Below, one piece after another: positions 1-6,187 of a DNA stretch of 8,040 nucleotides (positions are counted from its first letter, which is position 1; every line of letters starts with the position of its first letter). Below the pieces are notes generated by a model. It did no database searches. It was given only the letters and a program-made list of their open reading frames with translations, and was not told where the DNA came from. A program made the position numbers and the translations under genes. The stretch lies in assembly GCA_964437425.1 (NCBI GenBank), contig CAYTGO010000098.1, positions 1-8,040 on the forward strand, in the 5' to 3' direction. Source of the stretch: Scalindua sp964437425. Lineage in GTDB: Bacteria; Planctomycetota; Brocadiia; Brocadiales; Scalinduaceae.

Positions 1-1841
1 TTCTGATTTCCCATAAGATCAAAATATGTCATCATCGAGGCGATGCTCTGCACCGCTTCGAACGCATCCTCAGACAATAGCGCCATCTTTGCACCGGTTA
101 AGGATGTATTACCAACGAATTTAATTCTTGATGAAGGCATATCAGGCAACATACCAATAGTTATCGCATTCCTAACGTTAAGGTAGTTACCGAACCCACC
201 GGCTAGATAAACACAATGAACATCGTTTATCCCTAGCCCCATTGACTCTATAAGCATTGAAACTGCGGCATAAATTGCACCTTTTGAACGTATCAGGTTA
301 GCTATATCTGCTTGTGTTATTACAATTTCACTATCGATACCAGTCTCTTCCTTGCTGACAAGTACAAACTCATCTTCATCATCTCTGTTTCTTAATTTAT
401 CAGATTTTATTCCTTTCTGAAAATTACCGGATCTGTCGATTATCCCGCTTCGTAACATTTCTGCAATACAGTCCAGCAAACCGGAACCGCATATTCCTCT
501 TGGAGGAATATCTCCAATGGCAGAGTAACTTACATCAAACTCTTTTGTAATATGCATTATTTCAATAGCTCCCTTTGCAGCCCTCATACCATGCTTGATA
601 CCACTTCCTTCAAAGGCAGGACCTGCAGATGCAGAGCAGCATACCATCCACTCTTTATTGCCCAATACAACCTCACCATTAGTCCCGATATCAATTAAAA
701 GAGTTGGCATCTCCTCCTTGTCCAGCCTTATTGCAGCAGCACCTGATGTTATATCTGCACCGACATAAGCAGCAACACTTGGAAGGGTGTAAAGGAGTCC
801 TCGGCCATTAATGTCTATTCCCAGCTGTATTGCCCGAATAGGGGGGATAAAGTTCGCAGTAGGAATATATGGCTCTTTCCTGATACGTTCCGGATCCAGG
901 CCTAACAGAAAGTGGTGCATTGCGGTATTGCCCGCACATACGATAGATGTAATATCATCGAGTTTAATACTGTTTCTCTCAACTAATGTAGAAATTAGTT
1001 TATTTATATCGGCGACAATAGATCGTTGCATTTCGTCGAGTGTATCATTTTGCATGGCATACATTATCCGTTGAATGTAGTCCTCTCCAAACTTCATCTG
1101 CGCATTATAGACCGCTTCGGAGTCGACAACCTTGGAAGTTTCCAGTTCAAGTAGACATGCAACTACCGTTGTTGTACCCACATCGATTGCAACACCGTAG
1201 TTAGTGCTGCTTGTATCACCAGGCTGTACATCGATGATCTCCAGTACTCTTCCGCGATGTCCAAGCGTAACAGTAACTGTCCAGTCACTTTCTCTCAAGA
1301 CTGACGGAAGTTTTTTCAGTATGCTATATCCGGTTTGCATCACGTTCAGTTCAACACCCTGTTTCATCATAATAGCCTGATAAAGACGTTCGTGGTCGGC
1401 GACATTATCGTCCATTGTTGGTGGTTCCAGTTTGAGGCATATCTTTTTAACCAGAGCATCATGTTTGAATCCTGCCTGACCAAGTATCGCTTTCCATGTC
1501 ATGGAATGCTGCTCATTCTGATCTAGAAGGATTTTTTTGCCTTCAAGCCTGGTTTCGTGTGGTATAAGTACCTGTAAATCGCTTGTAATTCCAGCTTCAC
1601 AAGCGATGATATAATCTTTATCTACTTCTTCCTTGCTTAGCAGCTTTGTAGCAGGGGCGTCTACAGTCCCGCTGGAAAGAATAACCTTACACTTTCCGCA
1701 TATACCATCTCCTCCACATATGCTGTTGATGTAGATATTCGCACTGTGTGCAGCATCTAGAACGGTACTACCCTCATTGACCTCAACATTTTGATCATTA
1801 GGTAGGAAATGTATTTTATATGTATTACTATTTTCTGACAT
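1..1841 (-). CDS. acsV: Reductive activator of corrinoid iron-sulfur protein (RACo/AcsV, DUF4445 ASKHA family), 3' end missing
   Basis: My translation from the ATG at 1841 runs without a stop to the window edge, giving 613 complete codons; family members are about 630-650 residues, so only a short C-terminal piece is missing. The protein uses ATP hydrolysis to drive an electron uphill onto the inactive Co(II) corrinoid of AcsCD. Residues 1 to about 97 form a plant-type [2Fe-2S] ferredoxin domain with Cys42, Cys48, Cys51 and Cys81 (ICGGDGICGKC, then ACEAG). A linker and middle domain follow to about residue 210. From about 214 comes the ASKHA ATPase: phosphate-1 motif AIDVGTTTVVA near 218-228, phosphate-2 motif LIDIGTNGEVVLG near 382-394, SAGPAFEG near 405-412, and adenosine-site motif VYLAGGFGNYL near 544-554. 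The start is fixed by an in-frame TAG at 1851-1853. The ribosome binding site is poor: the ATG is preceded by an A-run rather than a clear Shine-Dalgarno. It follows acsC after a 112-base gap. Confidence 0.93.
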   Translation of the reverse strand, partial: MSENSNTYKIHFLPNDQNVEVNEGSTVLDAAHSANIYINSICGGDGICGKCKVILSSGTVDAPATKLLSKEEVDKDYIIACEAGITSDLQVLIPHETRLEGKKILLDQNEQHSMTWKAILGQAGFKHDALVKKICLKLEPPTMDDNVADHERLYQAIMMKQGVELNVMQTGYSILKKLPSVLRESDWTVTVTLGHRGRVLEIIDVQPGDTSSTNYGVAIDVGTTTVVACLLELETSKVVDSEAVYNAQMKFGEDYIQRIMYAMQNDTLDEMQRSIVADINKLISTLVERNSIKLDDITSIVCAGNTAMHHFLLGLDPERIRKEPYIPTANFIPPIRAIQLGIDINGRGLLYTLPSVAAYVGADITSGAAAIRLDKEEMPTLLIDIGTNGEVVLGNKEWMVCCSASAGPAFEGSGIKHGMRAAKGAIEIMHITKEFDVSYSAIGDIPPRGICGSGLLDCIAEMLRSGIIDRSGNFQKGIKSDKLRNRDDEDEFVLVSKEETGIDSEIVITQADIANLIRSKGAIYAAVSMLIESMGLGINDVHCVYLAGGFGNYLNVRNAITIGMLPDMPSSRIKFVGNTSLTGAKMALLSEDAFEAVQSIASMMTYFDLMGNQ

Positions 1842-1888
1842 GGTTTTTTTCTAGTGGAAAAAAGGCATGGTTGTATAAAATCCTTAAC

Positions 1889-1914
1889 CTGATAAAATCG
1901 GCAACTTTAATCAG
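1889..1914 (-). repeat. Imperfect inverted repeat in the acsC-acsV gap
   Basis: CTGATtAAA pairs with TTTtATCAG around a short loop: five base pairs, one T-T mismatch, then three A-T pairs. It has no following T-run on the minus strand, so it is a poor intrinsic terminator. It would lie in the untranslated leader of acsV if the neighbouring promoter candidate is real. Role unknown; it could be chance in AT-rich DNA. Confidence 0.25.
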
Positions 1915-1942
1915 ATAATACTTTGACTACAATACCTGACAA
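1915..1942 (-). promoter_or_regulatory. Candidate sigma-70-type promoter for acsV
   Basis: Reading the minus strand, TTGTCA (1942-1937, five of six matches to TTGACA) is followed after 16 bases by TATTAT (1920-1915, five of six matches to TATAAT). It lies just after the acsC stop codon and would give acsV a leader of roughly 65-70 bases. The 112-base gap here is the widest in the cluster, which fits a separate transcript. This is pattern matching only, and such matches are common in AT-rich DNA. Confidence 0.3.
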
Positions 1943-1953
1943 TGGCTAAGTGA

Positions 1954-3291
1954 TTAATTCCAGGTGCTCTTAAGGTACGTTGGTAATCCTGAGGCCTCTT
2001 TAGGACCAACCAGCGCTTCCCATTTTGTTTTTTCCTGAATCTTTGCCGATAATATAGCTACAAGGCCGGGGACTATGAGCTTCTTATGATTTACTTTTTC
2101 CTCAACCTTAGTATCAGCCATGGCCTTAGCAATTACATCCTCATTGAGTTTGTCACCAGAGTACGCGGTAAGTACAGAAGTACCCTCGGTTCCGACTGCA
2201 AGTATATATGCCGGTATACGACTGGCTTCTACTTCTCCCTCAACTGTGTAATATGTCAATGAGAAGTTTGTAGTAAAGAGAACAGGTGAATTCTCAGTAA
2301 CCTGGCCAACTTCGTAAAGTTTCGGTTCTACCTGTACCGGCTTTTGCGGATCGGTAAAGATGTTTTGACGTACTGTCAATAATGGCATAATCTGCCATGG
2401 TTCACATGCATTAACTATAACTATTCCCGCATACTTTGCTATGAAAACACTTGCACTGGCTACCTCTTGTGCAGGTTCGTAGCTTGGCATATACGTTATA
2501 GCCGGATAACCTAGTTGTCGAAATGCTTTCTTCAAAGCAGCTCTTCTTATTTTAGTCAGACCATGTAATATCTCTTTTGTGCTTTCAGAAACCTGGTTTA
2601 AAACAATATCTTCAACTCCTGCCGCCTTAATCTTTTCTGTCATGTCTGCCAGCTCTTCCAGAGTAGAAGCACTAATTGACATCGGACAGCTCTTCTCTTT
2701 AGCGATAGCAGCCATAGCTTCCCAATTGTCACCGTTTGCACCAAAAATCAGTGGCTTTTTGTCAGCACATGTTTCTACGGCAGCTTTCATGTTTTCTGCT
2801 GATTTGCTTTCTAATATAATGGACAAGTGAGTATTTTCACTGACCTGTTTTGCCCTGTCTGCAAACTTAGAAGCATCTCCACTTTTGTTGAGAAGCGCAA
2901 CTAGATCAATCTCTATTTCAGTTCCCACACGGGTAAACTTCAGGCCATTAATTTTGTTTAATCTTTCAGTAAATGCGGCATCGTCCAGATCGTCACTCAA
3001 AGTTACGGCAACTCCGGTCGGATTATAAAATTTTTCATCATGTCTGAATAGTACGTTCTCTTCACCAATGCCTATCTGTTTATCGCCTGATCCAATTGAT
3101 ACCAGCTTAATTGGTGGGGCCGATGCTGCACCAAGAATACCTTTTGCTTCCTCACTTACGTCAGGGCAATCCTTCAACTCGGCTTTCTTTTGTGCAAGTT
3201 GCATTGCAAATGCTAAACAAGTTGCTCTTCCGCATTTTTTACAGTTTGTTTTTGGGAGAAGTTTAAAAATCTCAAGACCTGTCAGTGCCAT
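1954..3291 (-). CDS. acsC: Corrinoid iron-sulfur protein large (gamma) subunit AcsC
   Basis: 445 residues, essentially the length of the Moorella protein. AcsC and AcsD together form the cytoplasmic corrinoid/Fe-S protein, which takes a methyl group from methyltetrahydrofolate (via AcsE) and delivers it to the A-cluster of AcsB. The N-terminal domain holds the [4Fe-4S] motif, Cys17, Cys20, Cys25 and Cys42, in the family context LTGLEIFKLLPKTNCKKCG. The middle region, about 60-310, is the TIM-barrel part, including KIRRAALKKAFRQLGYP (247-263). The C-terminal cobalamin-binding part includes ENSPVLFTTNFSLTYYTVEG (333-352), TSVLTAYSGDK (371-381) and VGPKEASG (428-435), all typical of acetogen AcsC. 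The start has a usable Shine-Dalgarno (AAAGGA, 8 bases before ATG). It begins 30 bases after the ClpP homologue's stop and probably shares its transcript. The partner acsD is not in this window. Confidence 0.97.
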   Translation of the reverse strand: MALTGLEIFKLLPKTNCKKCGRATCLAFAMQLAQKKAELKDCPDVSEEAKGILGAASAPPIKLVSIGSGDKQIGIGEENVLFRHDEKFYNPTGVAVTLSDDLDDAAFTERLNKINGLKFTRVGTEIEIDLVALLNKSGDASKFADRAKQVSENTHLSIILESKSAENMKAAVETCADKKPLIFGANGDNWEAMAAIAKEKSCPMSISASTLEELADMTEKIKAAGVEDIVLNQVSESTKEILHGLTKIRRAALKKAFRQLGYPAITYMPSYEPAQEVASASVFIAKYAGIVIVNACEPWQIMPLLTVRQNIFTDPQKPVQVEPKLYEVGQVTENSPVLFTTNFSLTYYTVEGEVEASRIPAYILAVGTEGTSVLTAYSGDKLNEDVIAKAMADTKVEEKVNHKKLIVPGLVAILSAKIQEKTKWEALVGPKEASGLPTYLKSTWN

Positions 3292-3299
3292 ATATCCTA

Positions 3300-3305
3300 T
3301 CCTTT
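3300..3305 (-). promoter_or_regulatory. Ribosome binding site of acsC
   Basis: AAAGGA on the minus strand ends 8 bases before the acsC ATG at 3291. It supports that start and shows that acsC has its own initiation signal in the 30-base gap after the ClpP homologue. Confidence 0.6.
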
Positions 3306-3321
3306 ATGATATTGTAAAATT

Positions 3322-3912
3322 TTATAAATCGCCTTTGTTTTTAATTATCTTGCTGATTAACCCATAACTGACAGCTTCGTCAGCAGACATCCAGTAATTT
3401 CTCTTTGTGTCATTCTCTACTTTTTCAAACTTCTGGTCTGTTTCATCTGCTATCATTTTATTAATTTTTTCACGACATTTTAATATTTCGCTTGCTTCAA
3501 TTTGAATATCTGACGCAGTACCATGCACACCGGTGGATGGTTGGTGAATAAGTATCCTGGAATTAGGCAGGCTAACTCTATTTTTCTTATCAGTGCCAAG
3601 AAGGATTAATGCCGCCGCACTCGCAACAACACCTGCACATATATTTATGACTTTTGGTTTAATAAACTTCATCATATCATATATCGCAAATCCCGCGTCA
3701 GCATCGCCTCCGGGAGAATTAATAAATACTTTAATCTCTTTATCTGCATCATCCTGTTCCAACAGAAGAAGTTGTGCGATTACACTCTGAGCCATCTTTT
3801 TATTAACCTCGTCTGTAATCATGACGATACGGCTCTTTAAAAGCTTTTCGCCTAATGAATCCTGCTTCTTCTCTTCTTTTTCGTCTTTGTCTTTCAAGTT
3901 TATGTTGTTCAT
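3322..3912 (-). CDS. clpP: ClpP-family serine protease homologue with an altered catalytic triad, embedded in the CODH/ACS cluster
   Basis: 196 residues, the usual ClpP length. Known ClpPs form a cytoplasmic barrel of two seven-membered rings that degrades proteins fed by ClpX, ClpA or ClpC. Family marks are FINSPGGDADAGFAIYD (63-79), the nucleophile strand GVVASAAALILLG with Ser98, and NSRILIHQP with His123. These match Ser98 and His123 of Bacillus ClpP in position. At position 172, where the catalytic Asp stands, the sequence reads NDTKRNYWMSADEA, so the residue is Asn172 (codon AAT). Position 170, usually Asp, is Lys; Arg171 is kept. The usual N-terminal axial loop (IPTVIEQT-type) is replaced by a charged stretch, with 11 of the first 20 residues Lys, Asp or Glu. 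It starts 23 bases after acsB and ends 30 bases before acsC, on the same strand, so co-transcription is likely. The ATG has no clear Shine-Dalgarno, only AAGAAAGAAA. Its substrate and ATPase partner are unknown. Confidence 0.9.
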   Translation of the reverse strand: MNNINLKDKDEKEEKKQDSLGEKLLKSRIVMITDEVNKKMAQSVIAQLLLLEQDDADKEIKVFINSPGGDADAGFAIYDMMKFIKPKVINICAGVVASAAALILLGTDKKNRVSLPNSRILIHQPSTGVHGTASDIQIEASEILKCREKINKMIADETDQKFEKVENDTKRNYWMSADEAVSYGLISKIIKNKGDL

Positions 3913-3935
3913 AATTTTTGTAATTTCTTTCTTAT

Positions 3936-6116
3936 TTAAAACATTGGATCCAATTTAAGAACAGGGTGGTCGACCTTTTGCAGATGCTCCAAAACTTCCT
4001 CTTCTGTCTGAGCAATTGTTTCGTCAGCGATTTTGTTAATGAAATCATCTAATCCAGCTGCCTCTGCCGCTACGTTGAGTGCGTCTGCGACCTCATCTTT
4101 GAGATGTTTCGGCATCCAAACCATCCTCGCAAGGCCACCGTCTCCAGATATGAATTTGCTGCTACCCATGTAAAATTTACTATGGCCGACAAACCCGGGT
4201 GTCTGGATTCCACCTCCAACAGTTCCCGCAAGAGTTGAAAATTTCATTCCACATGGAGTCATTCCGGTGAAGTCCCTGTCAACCGTCATTATTCCATTTG
4301 TCAAAGGAAGCATTGCTGAGATACATTCAAAACAACCGCAACTTGTCATTGGATTAGTAACCATGCTATACATACTTACCTCTGCAAATTCTTTATTAGA
4401 AGCGTTGTACAGGAAATCATTTGTACCTTCCCAAAGCCCCAGGTTCTCATCAATTGTTTTGCCCTTTTCAATAGGCTGATTAGGTCCGGTCGGTGTTATT
4501 TCATAACCCGCTTTTCCGTCAAGCCAGCTGACAGCACCACATAATCCGGAACGTTCAGGCGATATTATACAGACGTGACTCGGCGCAAAACTCTGACATA
4601 GAGTACAGCTGTAGAATTGATTTACTGAGGCGTCTGTCATGCCCAACGCCCTATCATCACGCTCAGTAAACGCAGACTTTACCTCATCTAATTTCTTTTC
4701 TACTTCCTCTTTATTTGTATATAGAGTTACTTGTACTTTATCTAAGAGAGCACCATATTCTTCATGGTACTTTGAATGTATGATATTGCCTAAGTGCTTA
4801 ATCCTAAATCCTTTTTCAAAGGCATCTTTACTGATTCTGTGCCTGATTATATCCCTTTGCCCCATATGAAAGAATCCTTGTGCTTCGCCAAGGAAATGAT
4901 GTGTTCGTCGTTCAAAGATAGGCTCAAAGTCAGATTGCATTTTACGACCTGACACCTCGACATATACACCCAATGGTTTACCAGGCCCAATCTCCATTTC
5001 GTCCATTTCAGGGCCAACAACTTCTATCTTACCATCTTCAATATCATTGTTATCCCTCATTACTACATATTCAAATGCCGGTGTACCCGGACCACCTATC
5101 TCTATCTGCATGTCGTCTTTTCTTATTCTTTCACCCTCAAAAGCAGGGCCATATGCAACAGGAATATCAACCTTTGCAGCAGCAACCTTCAAACCCCTGA
5201 CTTCGATACACTTTTCAACTATCTTATCGTGAGTTATTAGTGGTACGACATGTTCGTATGTACAGACACCAGTTGGTAAAATTTCTGGTATATCAGTGTC
5301 TGCAATTGTAGGAAAGCCGTAGTTTATGGCTCCGGCAGCATTAGCATACTTTTCGTCATCTACCTCTCCCAATGCCATCACAAACGCGAAAATTCTATTC
5401 TTGTTATAAAGCAGGTTTCTTGTAAAGTCAGCTGGTTTTATACCGCCAAAAGAGAGAGCTGCCTTGTTAGCAAATCCAAGAGAGTATATAGTTGATGTGA
5501 TATTCTTTCCAAAAGGCACAAGCCTGGTTTCCCATCCCAGCTGTACACCCTCTTCGTCAAGCTGTTCAGCAAACGATTTGCCATTTGTGTTACCTGAAAT
5601 GAAAACATACAAGTTCTTCTCTTGCAGTTCACGGGCAATTTGTACAGCAATATCGTTTGTTGGCGCAGCACCTACTACTGCCGCAAATCCCGGTGCAGTA
5701 CCGTCAACAAACTCTATGCCTCTTTCACGCAGAATAACGTCTGCAGCCGCGCCTAACCATATGCCGTCAACTGGATTGGGACCAATAACGTATTTACATA
5801 CCTCTATTACCTCTTCCGCAAAAAGGGTCGCAATGCCTGCATCAAGGGCCCATCCAAGATATGGTAGATATATTTTCTCTTCCGGTACTGGCGGCAGCAA
5901 TGCTCTCGCATGTCCAAGCGCCTCCTCGCAATCTCCGAGTGTCTTCACTTCGAAAGCAGTCGCTGAGTAGATAATAGGCAGATAATAACCTGTATCAGGA
6001 AAATCTACCTTTGTGTCCTTACCCTTTGATTCTATCGCTTCTCTTAATTTATCTTCTGCCTGTTTTACTATACTGTGCGCGCCCCTTATGGCAGCAGTGG
6101 CAATTATTCTAGACAT
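3936..6116 (-). CDS. acsB: Acetyl-CoA synthase subunit AcsB of bacterial CODH/ACS
   Basis: 726 residues, close to the 729 of Moorella AcsB. It condenses CO (delivered by tunnel from AcsA), a methyl group from AcsCD and CoA into acetyl-CoA at the nickel-containing A-cluster. The [4Fe-4S] ligands are Cys504, Cys507, Cys516 and Cys526 (YSCTLCQSFAPSHVC, then SGLCGAVSW). The Cys-Gly-Cys that holds the distal nickel is 593-595 (MTSCGCFEC). Phe510 matches the Moorella phenylalanine near the A-cluster. All ligands sit exactly two residues before their Moorella positions, so the alignment is essentially gap-free there. The N-terminal domain (about 1-310), which contacts CODH and is absent from archaeal CdhC, is present, so this is the bacterial form. 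The start is supported by a strong AGGAG nine bases upstream. It lies 71 bases after acsA and 23 bases before the ClpP homologue. Confidence 0.98.
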   Translation of the reverse strand: MSRIIATAAIRGAHSIVKQAEDKLREAIESKGKDTKVDFPDTGYYLPIIYSATAFEVKTLGDCEEALGHARALLPPVPEEKIYLPYLGWALDAGIATLFAEEVIEVCKYVIGPNPVDGIWLGAAADVILRERGIEFVDGTAPGFAAVVGAAPTNDIAVQIARELQEKNLYVFISGNTNGKSFAEQLDEEGVQLGWETRLVPFGKNITSTIYSLGFANKAALSFGGIKPADFTRNLLYNKNRIFAFVMALGEVDDEKYANAAGAINYGFPTIADTDIPEILPTGVCTYEHVVPLITHDKIVEKCIEVRGLKVAAAKVDIPVAYGPAFEGERIRKDDMQIEIGGPGTPAFEYVVMRDNNDIEDGKIEVVGPEMDEMEIGPGKPLGVYVEVSGRKMQSDFEPIFERRTHHFLGEAQGFFHMGQRDIIRHRISKDAFEKGFRIKHLGNIIHSKYHEEYGALLDKVQVTLYTNKEEVEKKLDEVKSAFTERDDRALGMTDASVNQFYSCTLCQSFAPSHVCIISPERSGLCGAVSWLDGKAGYEITPTGPNQPIEKGKTIDENLGLWEGTNDFLYNASNKEFAEVSMYSMVTNPMTSCGCFECISAMLPLTNGIMTVDRDFTGMTPCGMKFSTLAGTVGGGIQTPGFVGHSKFYMGSSKFISGDGGLARMVWMPKHLKDEVADALNVAAEAAGLDDFINKIADETIAQTEEEVLEHLQKVDHPVLKLDPMF

Positions 6117-6125
6117 GTGTAAATA

Positions 6126-6130
6126 CTCCT
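6126..6130 (-). promoter_or_regulatory. Strong ribosome binding site of acsB
   Basis: AGGAG on the minus strand, nine bases before the acsB ATG at 6116. It is the best Shine-Dalgarno in the window and fixes the acsB start. Confidence 0.75.
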
Positions 6131-6134
6131 ATTG

Positions 6135-6162
6135 AATGTTAATCTTTTATATGGTTAGCATT
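6135..6162 (-). repeat. Imperfect inverted repeat just upstream of the acsB ribosome binding site
   Basis: AATGCTAA and TTAACATT pair around a 12-base loop with one C-A mismatch. It lies in the 71-base acsA-acsB gap and ends four bases before the AGGAG. There is no T-run, so it is not an intrinsic terminator. It might affect mRNA processing or acsB translation, or be chance. Confidence 0.25.
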
Positions 6163-6187
6163 AGTAAAGTCAGATTCACAACTCTTA

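Noticed and set aside
811..1526. Plus-strand open frames of 87 and 63 codons
   Set aside because: They are antisense to acsV, which translates without interruption and carries all family motifs.
1842..1953. Intrinsic terminator after acsC
   Set aside because: The only inverted repeat is imperfect and AT-rich and has no following T-run on the transcribed strand.
3068..3367. Plus-strand open frame of 99 codons across the acsC-ClpP gap
   Set aside because: It overlaps the start of acsC and the end of the ClpP homologue in antisense, with no recognisable domain.
3322..3912. Alternative reading of the ClpP homologue as an enoyl-CoA hydratase or signal peptide peptidase A relative
   Set aside because: The INSPGG, IHQP and MSADEA motifs with ClpP spacing and the 196-residue length point to ClpP itself. 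There is no membrane segment of the kind seen in SppA.
5464..5970. Open frame of 168 codons on the plus strand
   Set aside because: It lies wholly antisense inside acsB, whose family match is unambiguous. Its translation is rich in Ser, Ala and Pro with no recognisable domain.
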